Assembly (NCBI GenBank): GCA_026182355.1
Contig: JAPFBL010000001.1
Span: 2,353,501 to 2,417,500 of the forward strand
Direction: 5' to 3'
Length of the DNA: 64,000 nt
Origin: Hermatobates lingyangjiaoensis
Taxonomy: Eukaryota > Arthropoda > Insecta > Hemiptera > Hermatobatidae
The position numbers and the translations under genes are program-made. The notes below the pieces were generated by a model. It was given only the letters and a program-made list of their open reading frames with translations. It searched no databases and was not told the DNA's origin. Below, piece after piece: positions 43,604-54,552 of the stretch; positions within the stretch are counted from its first letter, which is position 1, and each line of letters opens with the position of its first letter.

Positions 43604-43652
<49 letters not shown>
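43604..43652. repeat. (TA)n microsatellite
   Basis: About 48 bp of TA between the family G and family D ends. Confidence 0.95.
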
Positions 43653-43654
<2 letters not shown>

Positions 43655-43658
<4 letters not shown>

Positions 43659-43801
43659 ATTCAAAACGAAGGAAACACACAGAAATACACAGACATAACT
43701 CACATCGAAATATCGATGTGAGTTATGTCTGTGTCTTTCTGTGTGTTTCCTTCGTTTTGAATTTATTTTAATAAAAAAAGTCCGCTGGACCGTTTCTTTT
43801 A

Positions 43802-43832
<31 letters not shown>

Positions 43833-43858
43833 ACTGGCTATATATATATATATTTCAC
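43655..43858. repeat. PLE family D hairpin and (TA)n (copy 2)
   Basis: Same structure as 39000-39150, followed by TA runs with a central ACTGGC interruption. Confidence 0.75.
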
Positions 43859-43879
43859 TTAATTAAACGAAACACGATC

Positions 43880-44125
43880 CAAACTGGACACAATACAAGT
43901 TCAAAATTCAAGAAGAGTAACACACAGAGTAAGGAAACACACTTACAGACTCAAATTTTCGGGTAATCCGTCTTCAGGAGAAAAGAGAAAGGGAGACCAA
44001 GCACGTTGTAGACGCAACGGCAAGTAACAGCAAGTAAGTATGTAAGTGTGTTTCCTTACTCTGTGTGTTACTCTTTTTGAATTTTGAACTCGTATATATA
44101 TATATATATTATATATATATATATA
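43880..44125. repeat. PLE family C inverted pair and (TA)n (copy 2)
   Basis: Equivalent to 39218-39432. The minus-strand motif here is better preserved than in copy 1 (see 43950-43982). Confidence 0.65.
43950..43982 (-). ncRNA. Hammerhead ribozyme-like motif, family C
   Basis: Stem I CUC/GAG, core CUGAAGA, extra C, stem II GG/CC with loop AUUAC, GAA, palindrome AAUU, H17 U. GTAAGT follows after GTCT. Stem II is only two pairs, so stability is doubtful. Copy 1 has extra bases at the core. Confidence 0.5.
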
Positions 44126-44139
44126 AATATCACTTGTCC

Positions 44140-44283
44140 CCAGTGATATCTATTATCACTATAGTGATATCTATTATCAATTGTCCCCAGTGATAACAGA
44201 CAAGTTACTTTAAAAGCTTCTGAGGAAGCCCACATTTGGCTCCTGGGGGCAAGCTCGAAACCTGGCTTGAATTTAAATCGTTA
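44140..44283 (+). pseudogene. PLE family F, last residues of the GIY-YIG ORF (copy 2)
   Basis: Identical in reading to 39490-39612, ending at the TAA at about 44281. It is a duplicate made by the segmental duplication, not an independent insertion. Confidence 0.75.
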
Positions 44284-44507
44284 ATTTTTTTTTTAATATT
44301 TTTTATTTTTTTTTAAAAATATTTTTTTTAATTGTTTTATATATTTTCTTTATTTTTTCTTTTCTTAACCTTTTTCTACCTTTCAAAAACATTTTTTTTA
44401 TTTTTGCTCTCGACTTCCTAGTTCCTTTTTTATTTGTCTCCTTTGCGGCAGCACTGCTTTAGCCCTCACCCAGTGAGTTCTTTAGTTGACTGTCGTCCCT
44501 CCGTCAA

Positions 44508-44562
44508 TTCACTTCTTCTCCTGAGGACGACCGCCATTACGGTCGAAATATTGAAAAGTGAG
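44508..44562 (+). ncRNA. Hammerhead ribozyme-like motif, family F (copy 2)
   Basis: Same sequence as the motif at 39842-39895, with C3 at 44521: intact core, five-pair stem II, AUAU, H17 U. Confidence 0.6.
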
Positions 44563-44622
44563 TCTTTGTTGTGTTTCTGTTTATGTGTCACTGCTTATTT
44601 TAATTGTATATATATATATATA

Positions 44623-44940
44623 TAAGTATAAATTGCCTGCAAATTTTCTTTCAAACATATTTTATTGAAGTATACGGCAGCTTCCGCATTCACTACCTTT
44701 ATACTGGATTGCTCTAGTCTCCTGGCTATTTTTCATTGCGTTGAGGGAAGTTTCCAAAGAAGTTGTCCTAAAGATATATTAAAAACACTTTTGTCACAAT
44801 AACTTGCTTAAGTAAACCTTACTCTCTATATATTTTTTTAAATATTTTTTTAGTTTTTTTTTTAACTTTCACTGCAACTACTGTATATTATCTTATTGTG
44901 TTATCATTACCTATTTTCTTTGTCAATGTTAATAAAAAGA
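44623..44940. other. AT-rich DNA with no recognised feature
   Basis: Lies right of the duplication breakpoint. Nothing recognisable. Confidence 0.5.
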
Positions 44941-45060
44941 AGTCTCGAGAGATATATAATAAACAGACAACAAGGAAATACACAATAGAATACAGAAATA
45001 CTCACAACGATAATTTGACGGTCAGCATCATCAGAAACTGAAGTGAACAGATAGATAAGA
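44940..45060 (-). repeat. PLE family I terminal relic
   Basis: On the minus strand: TTCACTTCAGTTTCTGATGATGCTGACCGTCAAATTATCGTTGTGAGTATTTC. The CUGAUGA core and the GTGAGT downstream hexamer are recognisable, but stem II and the GAAA are eroded (GUCAAAUUAU). The tail ends in a TATATATC sequence. Confidence 0.45.
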
Positions 45061-45548
45061 AGATAAGTTCAAGTTATAGTCCTCTTCTCAGATACACTAT
45101 ATCAATGTTACTGAGTTATGGATGGATAGGAAATATTAAGCTTAACTTTAAAATAGTTTTGGCATTAATGTTAATAATTATAAATATTGTTATTATTCAG
45201 AGTTTGGAATAAAAATAGTATCACTTAAACCTATTAATATAATGTGTAACATATAAGTACAATAATGGTACTTTGTAACGTAGGATATTGGAATCATATT
45301 TTAAGGCCTTGAAGTACCCTCTACTACTGTGTAGAAAACAGATGAGACAGACTGAAAAGTATATCTCATGGTACATTGTTACTTCCTTAATAATAATAAA
45401 TGAGTCACATATCTAAATACCCATACTGTTAAACTAAATTTCATTTTGAGCTTAACTAAATTACAAAACAACTGCTTTAAAAAATGGAACAAATTAAAAA
45501 AAGACTCAGTGTCGTATCTTGATTGTAAATGAGGTAGCCATTAATTTG
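45061..45548. other. AT-rich DNA with no recognised feature
   Basis: Nothing recognisable. Confidence 0.5.
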
Positions 45549-45960
45549 TCATAACAAATAGAAGGGCGACGTTGGCCCTAATGGGGCAATGAAGCTCAAG
45601 TTGTGGCTGTGGTCCGGTGCAGAACCCGAAACAAAGGTGGCCTGCAGTGATTTATGTGGTGAGACACGTGTATCAGTGTCAGTGCAAGACACGGCTCTCT
45701 TCTCATCCGCTGATATTTTTATAAGGGTCGGGTATAAATCGGAGAGCTTGTCACTGCCAGGTCCACTTGACTCCATGCAAATCCGCCCTTCCTTTAATTA
45801 TCTTAACAGTCTCTTCCAACACCCACATCTTCCCAACCCTGCCTCTCAAAAAGACCATAACTTTTTGCCAGACTCTAATAATACTAAAACCGAATACCAA
45901 CCATATACCTCGTTCAAATTTAACATCGTCCCTTTAATTTCAATCCAACTTTTATGAAAA
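45549..45960. other. GC-richer island
   Basis: Mixed-composition segment with two overlapping frames on opposite strands (75 and 122 residues), neither with a recognisable domain. The right part is C-rich and A-poor on the plus strand, like other islands here. Confidence 0.35.
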
Positions 45961-48240
45961 TCAGCCAGTTTAATGCAAATGCATTGTTCCTAAAAACCAT
46001 TCTAACGCCCATGAAATAAATCACCTCTCAGCTCACAATTTCCACGGATACTCTAACACTGAAGTTATACTTTAACCTCTATTTATAATATACTGTAATT
46101 GTGAAGATCTTATAATATTACAAAGATTTGGTGTTACTTTCTAAACTCGAGAGAAATAGTTTCTAATAGTTTATTCCTGACTTACTTCTCTCAGTTCTGT
46201 GATGGTAGTTTTTTTAAATTATAGGAAAGAAAAAAAAGCACGGACTAGACATATAATGGAATAACTGAAACATTAATTGTTATGACACTCCACCCAAATA
46301 CTATAATTTATGGACGCGCTTACAATCAAAAACGATTCCTTCTATGTTTCTAATGAAGGTATAATTGAAAACATTGACTGATGGTAGACTAGATTTTCTT
46401 TATTCTAATGAACTAAAACATTGGTTGAATTTAAATCATTCCTATTATTAATGTCTGTTGATATGAATCACAAATGTTTAGTTGGCCGATTATGAATTCC
46501 ATTGTCAAAATAGTTGTTTTATTATGTTAATTACTTTTCTCTAAGTAAACTAAAGTAAAGATGAAAGAAATCTGGTCTCAAAAGGTTCATACATTTACTC
46601 GTCATAAGATTTTAAAGTCAATTTTTGACACTTTTTGATGATATCTACAAGTGTGCTTGGGTGAGTTTCAAAACATTTTGGATACACTACAGACAACAAA
46701 GTGCCATCAATAAAATTTCTGTTTTATACAAAAACAAGAACTTATGATACAGATGTGCCCTGTAAGGGCAAAACTCGATTATGAAGAAGTCAGATTATTT
46801 CACTTTTGATAAGAGTCACTTTTATGGTTACAATCAAAATGTAGCCAACATTTCCTTTAATAAACTACTAGTTCTAGTGTTCAAAATTTGAAAGTATAAT
46901 GATCCTGATAGCAGCATTTAACCCAAAAAGCATATTAATAGTTATAAAGTTTCTTTTCCAGTGAAATCTAAAAATTGATTCTGAATGCTTATACAATGAT
47001 AAAATTCACACTATTTGATTGATTAAATAAATTTACCACTGAAATATAATAAAAAATATCACATATTAAAATTATGAAATGGATACTTTTTTGACGAAAA
47101 TACATTGTTAAATAATAGTGTTATGTCACAATTCATGATTTCAAAACATGTTTTTTTAATGTTGAACAGCTGATTATTAGATAAGACAATTTTGAAAAAA
47201 AAACTCTACTCAAAATGAGTTTTTAACAAAAAAATTAAGAAATTCCTATTACTGCAAACGGCAATATGATTTTAAAAAATAAAGTCAAGTTGGCTCTTTG
47301 GATAACCTGCTGTAATTTTTGAATTTGTTGGCATTAACTTAGAAGTATTTTATCAACAGTGATATATATGATGACAATTGAAATGGAGCAAAACAGAATT
47401 TTCATTTCGAATGTTTCCTAAAAAAAAAGTGAAAATATTGATAAAAGTTATGACAATATTAGAACCATAAAATTCTTAAAAATATAAAAGAAAAGCAAAT
47501 ATTATATAATGTTTCTTCAGTATATGATGCATGGATCTAAAATTACTAAATGACTATAATAAACTATAATAAATAACTAATATAACTAAATATTGTCAGG
47601 TATACAGTTCTTAGTGCCTTACGAATGCTATTGTTTTTGGGGTTTTGTGAAAAATACTTCTTCGTTCTTTATGACCAAACTTGCTGCTAATCTTAAGCAA
47701 CCTTCTGTGTTAAACTCCTTAAGTTAACTTAAAATGTTGTATTAAGTCATTTTGTTTTACTATGAATATTTCTTTAGAATAGAATATTTTGAGAGAAATA
47801 GAACAATATAAATTGCCACTCTATTACATTCAATCTGTAATCAGTAATAAAAGAAGTTTCAGAGAAGCGTCTTTGTAAGGGTTATTAGAATCAACTCCAA
47901 ATAATTTTGATAACGAAATGGAAACTCTTGAAGTCTTTAAAGGTATAACTGGGCTGGGTGTGACACCATCACACACATTTATGTGGATCTCTACTACCAA
48001 TTTTACAATAGTTTTGTAAGTATTGACCTAAGTTACGATATAGAGAAGTGATATGTGGATGACGATCATTCGATGGCAGGTCATCAAAACTACAAACAAG
48101 TGAATAAAATACTTCAAAGACAGAAATGTACTTTAAAAGATTCTAAAAGAAACTTCATGAAATTTTTTAAAAAAAATACTTTGAGGAGGTTCTTAAAAAC
48201 ATCTCTATGGAAATAGTAAGGAGCAAAACTTTGAAGACAT
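45961..48240. other. AT-rich DNA with no recognised feature
   Basis: Over 2 kb with nothing I can name. Its right end may contain more of the Jockey-like relic that becomes readable at 48250. Confidence 0.5.
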
Positions 48241-48249
48241 GGGCAAAAG

Positions 48250-49900
48250 ACTTTCACAGTGATTAAGGGAATGCTACAGAAGGAACTGTTTACTGTTAGT
48301 GAGTAGTAAACCTCATGGTGAAATTAAAAGACCCGAAAAGTAAACGTCAAGCCATAAGGAAACTTTTTGAGGTTGCTAAATGTGCAGGAGAGTTGCATAT
48401 CCATAAAAGTGGACTTCGTGAATACATTAATGCTGTTTACACAGCAAAAAGACAATTAAACATATCATAGTATCATAGAGAAGGTTGCATAGCACTGAAA
48501 ATAACACGGCTCATCTGACGAAGATCTATAGCAATTTTAGGAAGTAAATCTATCTTTATGGGAACTCTTAAAAGAAATCGTGGTGAAATAATTAAAAATT
48601 GATTCAGAAACTTAGAAAAACTGATGACAACACATTTTTCTAATGTGAATATAGACTGATTTATCTCTGGGGAGGGCTCCTTAAGAGGTGAAGAATAACC
48701 AGTGTAATCAGTCATCAATAAAGAGAAAATATTATAGGCAATTAATAGGCTTGAACCATATAAATCTACAAGACCTAATGGGATTATTCCGATTATGCTG
48801 CAAAAGTCGGTTGATATTGTCACATTTATAGAGCCAGTTTGACTCAAGGACACCTACAAGCTGAATTCACGTACAAGGAGACATTGCGTGAACACACAGA
48901 TGAATCTATGAAAAACAACATGACTGAATCAGGGAATGTTCTGGCAGACCAAAGTTAAAGTTATATCGTAAATTAGGGAAAAACACAATGGTTTTTCAAG
49001 TGAAACTGCTTGATATAATATAGTATGTTTGTGAATGCATCAGGGCATCGTTTAAAATAAAAGGATGATAACTTCTAGTGATGGTCGACAGTGCTTAGAG
49101 CAATTGGTTTTCACAAGTTTAATTTAAAATTAGTGTGGGAGTGTAAAAACCTCTAAGAGGCAATGTCGACTCACAATTGCGACATTGTTATGTGAATAGG
49201 AGGTCACTGTAGAATATAATGTAATGAGATAATATTACAAGAAGTAAATTATCAAGTATTATAAGAAGTAGAGGTTTTACCTCTAGGCCCTGAACTCTTT
49301 TAGTGTATCTGGCCCCAAAGTTATGGAGGTTATTAAGGACTGGATGGTCAAAAACATAAAAAAGGAAGACTGAAATTTAACAACAGACTCCAAACATTCA
49401 AGGCTAATGATGAGAAACGTTCTTTGCAAATCACAAATGACTTGAAAAACCTAGGGGAACATCAGATCACGGTAACAATTGAAGATTTAACAGAATAAAT
49501 TACTTTAAGGGACACATGCATAGAATATGGATGACTGTGGAAGAATTATGTTGTATGTAATAAATGGAGTATGATACTGGAAACAGTGCATCTTACTCTA
49601 TTTGAACGTAAAGCTCTCACTCAAAGTTGATATGCAAATTTAAGTCCCGGACATGAAAATGATACCAAAAGAACCTATAAAGCCACTTTCGAGTTTCTTG
49701 GGGCTTTGAGAACTTAATTCACTGAGGTAAGGAAAGGGCAATATACCATCGAGGAATTGACATTAAAGTTGATGCACCTTTGGAATCATTCCGAACTGCT
49801 TATTGGAAGTTATGAAACTTTTAATAACATGCCTTCGAACCTAATGAATTACATTTAATATGCAGATGCTTTTACCGATTTGTATTGAGGCTGATACAAA
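48250..49900 (+). pseudogene. Jockey-like non-LTR retrotransposon ORF2 relic
   Basis: Broken plus-strand frames follow the order of a Jockey-type ORF2. First comes the linker after the endonuclease (RQAIRKLFEVAKCAGE... LREYINAVYTAKRQL, about 48340-48462). Then LEKLMTTHFSN (about 48615-48650). Next is the entry to the reverse transcriptase, AINRLEPYKSTRPNGIIPIMLQ (about 48738-48805), matching the AI..L.PYKS.GPDGI.P.LLQ pattern with D changed to N. A further SALRAIGFH segment lies near 49090-49125. Stops and shifts occur every few dozen codons; no catalytic YADD-type motif can be read. The 126-residue frame on the minus strand (48473-48853) is its shadow. It is an old, dead copy. Confidence 0.6.
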
Positions 49901-50480
49901 TTGAAGTACTTCAATAAAAGTTAAATTTTGAAAAATTTAAGAGAACATAATATTCTCATGAATGATCAATTTGGTTAAAAACTTTTTGATTTCAAATAAG
50001 ATTATATTTAATAAAACCAGTACCGAAGAGTTTGATGAGATTTAGGTTCTCAGTTTAATAATTATAATAGGAACATGTTAGATTGTTCTGGATAAAGATT
50101 TTAAGTTGTCTGTAAGTGATAAAATGGCTATAGCCAAATTATAACTAATTAATATTATTATCACGGCGCTACGGTCCATGTACGGCCCCGGCCTCCAAAA
50201 CAACACTCCATCATTCAAATTAGAACAAACGAAATCATTAAAAGGATTGACTATTATTCAGATATTTTACCAAAGGGTATTATTAAGGCTAAAATTAAGG
50301 CACGTGATAGCCACATTAAAATAATTCCAAAACTCGATATCTAACGAGTGTGATATTATGTTTACTTACAGTAAAGTTGAGTGTAAGCCCATCTAGGATT
50401 TTTTTTATAATTATGATTTTTCTATAGAGATTGATAAGTTAGTTGATATACAATGATTACAACAAGAACGTTGATGAAAT
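49901..50480. other. AT-rich DNA with no recognised feature
   Basis: A short CG-rich patch near 50160-50205 is the only compositional oddity. Confidence 0.5.
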
Positions 50481-50494
50481 GCAGTGTCAATATT

Positions 50495-50830
50495 TATATA
50501 TTATATGCCGACAGACACATGTGAGAAATGAGCGCCTTTACGACGGTGGTCGGCTATTGACGCAGGTCCTTAACACAGATTAAAGGAGCGCCAGAGCACC
50601 TTTTACGGCCATCCCGCTCTCTATTTATGGGGCTCTGTTACTTATCCCTGGGTCCTAACAACTCCTATCACCCATAAAACAGTAAACAAAGCCAATAAAT
50701 ATTTCAATTAGAACTCCAAACATAGCCGCCATCATTCGCTATATGAGCTAGATGTATAATAGTGCCTCTCCAGCAGACACCCTTGACGTCATTCTTAGTA
50801 ATTTGACAATTTCTTTAAATTTATTACTTT
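50495..50830. other. GC-richer island
   Basis: Mixed-composition segment without a frame, pyrimidine-rich on the right side. One of the dispersed islands. Confidence 0.35.
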
Positions 50831-51189
50831 ATTTCTACTCTCCCTTATACATTATGTACAAATGATTATTGGATTTGTTTATGCATCAATTCTGTTTCTG
50901 CTGAAACTTATTTACACATACATTCCGCACACGAGTATGGTTTGAAGTATGGTTTGGTTTAAGCATTTACTTTCATCTTACGTTTCAACATGACATATAA
51001 ATTGATAGTCTCAATAATTTACTACATCATCAAAGATTGCATTGAGTTTGATGCATTCAATAGTGTTGAAATAAAATACAGGCATTGAATTATTCATTAT
51101 CAACAATAGAAGGTAATCAATAAGACCTTTCAGTTTTCAGTGAAATATAACATTCAATTTCATCATATGAGTTACAACCAGAATAGGTT

Positions 51190-51475
51190 AGGTTAAGCTA
51201 TGTTAGAATGACATTCTAACAAGTTAACAAAATTTAGACCAAGCATCAGTGATACCACACAATGAAGATTGATTCTACATTGGGGGTCTTAAATTTTATC
51301 TAACTAAAGTATATTTAGAGTAGGGATGTTTAACGAGTACTTGACATCGTACAAATGAATTTATTCATCTCCTTCGTAAAAAATCCGAGTACCAGAGGGG
51401 TATTGAACCACGGACCTATCAGTCCTGAGGAAAGCACATTGCCACTGGATTAACCTGGTCCCCTACCACCAGAAT
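51190..51475 (-). mobile_element. tRNA-derived SINE, copy 3
   Basis: The minus-strand head is well preserved: GACCAGGTTAATCCAGTGG (A-box region, about 51452) and, about 40 nt on, GTGGTTCAATACCC (B box, about 51402). The body then shows TACTCGG, AATAAATTC, ACTCGTTAAACATCC and a tail through AATCAATCTTCATTG. A deletion has removed the middle GACGTTAAGTCAT part present in copies 1 and 4. Spacing of A and B boxes fits an RNA polymerase III internal promoter. Confidence 0.7.
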
Positions 51476-51660
51476 ATATAATATGTATATATATTACAGA
51501 AAATGAAAGCCTATCAATATTTTAATTACCCATCTGCTATTGAGCAAGTAAATATTGCTTCAAAGTACCTTGATAAATTAATTATTAATTTAATAAATAC
51601 AGACTTACAATGAATACATCATTACTTTTCTATATATAATATATATTAATTATTTATATA
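51476..51660. other. AT-rich DNA with no recognised feature
   Basis: Nothing recognisable. Confidence 0.5.
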
Positions 51661-51828
51661 TATATGTATATATATAAACGGTGTCGGTTACTAGCCGTTG
51701 CGTCTACAACGTGCATAGTCTCCCTTTCTCTTTTCTCCTGAAGACTGATTGCAAGAGAATTTGAGTTTGTAAGTGTGTTTCTTTACTTTGTGTACTATCT
51801 ATATCTATCTATCCTCAATTTTGAACTG

Positions 51829-51874
<46 letters not shown>

Positions 51875-51892
51875 TTGTGTGTGTGTTTTTCA
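51661..51892 (+). repeat. PLE family C end followed by (TA)n and (TG)n
   Basis: Plus-strand family C module from CGGTTACTAGCCGTTGCGTCTAC through CTCCTGAAGAC and GAATTTGAGTTTGTAAGTGTG, with a tail ending at TTTTGAACTGTTA. The stem II and GAAA part is eroded (TGATTGCAAGAGAATTT). A TA tract (51830-51857) and a TG tract (51857-51890) follow. Confidence 0.65.
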
Positions 51893-53255
51893 TGTGTGTA
51901 TTGAACGTGCTTGTTCATTGTTTAGTATGTTCCACGTGTGGAAGTGGCTGGAAAGTACACAAAAAGTACACAAAAATTGCAAGCCATTTTACGCCACTAT
52001 CTGACTTATTTAGGTTGCAATCATAAGAGGTACAAAGACTTTATCAAGGTTTCAACATAAGTTCAAGGCATTTGTGCAACGTGCGCTGCCCGCAAGGAGA
52101 AATGTTAATAGACTCTACTATCTTCTAGAGTCCAGACGTTTCTTATATTGACACAAAAGTCTATGTATGCCGTTATGTATTTCATGAATAACTAAACATT
52201 TTGCATTACCCAATTATTGTAGCTGATATTGGTCACAATCATACTTTTTGTTATTATTTGTACTGTGTAAAAGATATTTGTTTCCTACTTTGAAATGTTT
52301 ACTTTATATTGGTATAGATTGGTTTCACTTTTCATTTAAATATGTCAGTCACTTCAGATAAATTCATTAATAATTAATAATTAATTCTTCTCAAGTTTGT
52401 ACTAACTACGTGTTAAAAATTACAAAAACGCTGTATCCGGAATTTCTGGGTTATTATGTGTTTTATTCAAATATACATGATAGAAAACGGTAATATTTTG
52501 AAAGCATTAAGTACCAGAAAGATCCTACAATTTTGTTTCTCTGATTCCTTGAACCAAATTTTCCAATTATATAACTGATTTCTTCATGTTTAAAAACAAC
52601 TTAAACAAGCACGTAGTACTTTGTATAAAGGCTATTATTACAATTTTTTAATCATAACACTTTAGTTTCTAAAAATATAAGGATTATTTTTTTGTTTTAG
52701 AATTTAAATTGCAAGAAATGGATAGTAAAAATATTTTTTAAGTATTACTTCTGATTATATTCAAATATATTTGAATAAATAAGGTTAACTTTAAAGAAAA
52801 GAATACTGTTGGATTTTTTTGTACGATTACGATGTAGCGCATTAAACTTAAATGAATCTAAAGAGAGTTTGGAAGTCCATCATAAAACAATTTTAAATTT
52901 TGGATAATTGCAGAAATTCTTATTAGTATTTGATACAGGATACTATTCTGCAAATAATTACGTAAAAAATTAAACTTTCTTCTAAATTGTTGTTAATATA
53001 ATGTATATTACACTAAACTTTATATTACTGGCGAATTTAATAAATGCTACACCCACCATCGTAGTAAAGAAAATGTAAAACGCTGAAATAGGGATAAGGT
53101 ATAATATTTTTGCTCTGTAAACAGCGGAGTGAAATATAGTAGAATTGAAGAAATAGTGAGAGTGAGAATAAGAAAGGTCATATTTGAGATGGAGGCGGTA
53201 AAACAGATCATGAATAATAGAATAGCGGTAGGGCATGATGGAAAGACATTTGGGC
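51893..53255. other. AT-rich DNA with no recognised feature
   Basis: Short frames only; the cysteine-rich frame at 51775 is a microsatellite artefact. A mildly GC-rich patch lies near 52070-52110. Confidence 0.5.
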
Positions 53256-53650
53256 CTGGGGATGATTGCGGTGTCATGTGGGAGGGTCGGGGGTTAATGT
53301 AGTCGACACGGGCTCCCTGTTCGACCTGGCAGTGGCCATTAACCCTTACGCAGTCTGCTCAAAAACTGTCAAATACCAGGCCGCGACTTAAGCCCCGCAT
53401 AATTCAACAGAAAAAAAAACCTAACTCGCATTAATAAATCACTCTTTTCTTCCTTATAAAGGCACACCTCTGTTTCCTGGCGTCATCCATCCCAGGCTCG
53501 ACACCAACCACCTGTAAACTACATCTCAACCCCTGTACCGTCCAACAGCCACAACGCAAATTCAAATAAAGAAATATAAACATCGCGAAATAGACATCTC
53601 TCTTTGACGTTGACTTCGAAACCACCAAATCCCTAAATGGACACTTCAAA
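53256..53650. other. GC-richer island
   Basis: About 390 bp with CG-rich left part (GTCGACACGGGCTCCCTG) and C-rich right part. Frames on the minus strand have no recognisable domain. Confidence 0.35.
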
Positions 53651-54039
53651 CATTTCAGGTTTTTTATTACCGATTTAAAATAGTTATAGTAAATGAGTCA
53701 CGACATTCACTAGATTCCAATGAGTTGTCAAACACATGAGTTGTTAAAATATAAAATGCATAATGTCATTTATATTTTGGAGTTCATTATAAGGTTTTTT
53801 GTTATAAAAGCGATAGATTCAACTACTCCACCAAAAACAATTCACTTAAATAATATAAAATTGGTAAACGTTCCGGCCAACATTATTAATTCAAACATGT
53901 GTGCAATTAAGAACAACAGTATTTGTAGTCATAAATAGGAACATAAGGTTCTTTGTTTTTTTTTTATATATTGTTTAAACCGATCACCTAGTGGGTGATA
54001 ACATCAGTCGTATACCGGCTTTTTGTTTGATCGGTGATT

Positions 54040-54280
54040 CTACATTGGGCAACTACAATTTTGCGTAACTCAAGTGCATTTCGAAAAATGATCTTTAACG
54101 AGAACCTGACATACCGGCACGAGACCGATGACTTAACGTTCTCTCTGATGGACGACGTACTCAGATTTATTCACAACCTGCGTGAATACATCGAGGACCA
54201 TTTGGGAATCAAACCCCGGACTACTAGCCCAGAGGTGAGTACGTTAAACATTGAGGTAACCTGGTCCCCGTTTGTGTTTC
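54040..54280 (-). mobile_element. tRNA-derived SINE, copy 4
   Basis: From AACGAGAACCTGACATACCGG (about 54098) to CCTGGTCCCC (about 54268), matching copy 1 base for base over long stretches, including GATGACTTAACGTTCTCTCTG. On the minus strand the B box reads GGGTTTGATTCCC (about 54205) and the A-box region reads GGTTACCTCAATG. The 119-residue plus-strand frame across it is a by-product. Confidence 0.65.
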
Positions 54281-54522
54281 TTAAAAATCGGCTGAAACAA
54301 AAACGATATTATATAATAAAGATTAAAAAATTATATGGCATAGATGAATTGTCATTTATGTCAGCAATATATGGCTTCTGGGACCATTTGTGATTTCTTG
54401 ATCTCTCTATTTCATCACCACTCCAGACCTTTTTATTGTACTATCTTCTGTAGATGGCAAAACAAGGACAGATATTCATGGATGATTAATGGTGATTTTT
54501 ATATTTCATAAATACAACTTCA

Positions 54523-54552
54523 ATATATATATATATATATTATATATATAAA
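54523..54552. repeat. (TA)n microsatellite
   Basis: TA tract abutting a family A PLE end. Confidence 0.9.

Larger units (their letters stand above)
42612..43640. mobile_element. PLE family G, fold-back copy with GIY-YIG fragment in the loop
   Basis: Arms of about 270-320 bp (42640-42931 and 43342-43610) are reverse complements, containing the terminal sequence, a poly-T/A tract, the hammerhead-like motif and the 3' UTR. The unique centre (42932-43342) is the end of the ORF in plus orientation. It therefore looks like a 3' fragment with an inverted extra copy of its terminus at the left, as reported for PLE insertions. It sits in (TA)n and is absent from copy 1 of the duplication, so it entered after the duplication or was lost from copy 1. 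Confidence 0.8.
40946..44622. repeat. Segmental duplication, copy 2 (with 1.0-kb insert)
   Basis: Direct copy of 37255-39960; the offset is about 3.69 kb on the left. It interrupts the PLE RT frame at its left end. Between 42612 and 43640 a family G fold-back PLE lies in the TA tract that is uninterrupted in copy 1. Its own contents repeat those of copy 1: family A hairpin (42180-42340), family D hairpin (43655-43810), family C pair (43880-44098) and family F end (44130-44622). Confidence 0.9.

Noticed and set aside
37255..44622. Composite transposon bounded by inverted repeats
   Set aside because: The long identical blocks are direct, not inverted, and no transposase is present; treated as a segmental duplication.
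48473..48853. 126-residue minus-strand frame
   Set aside because: The plus strand here encodes a Jockey-like ORF2 relic in the expected order, so the minus frame is a by-product.
51775..52026. Cys-rich 83-residue protein
   Set aside because: Its Cys-Val run comes from (TG)n and the rest has no motif.
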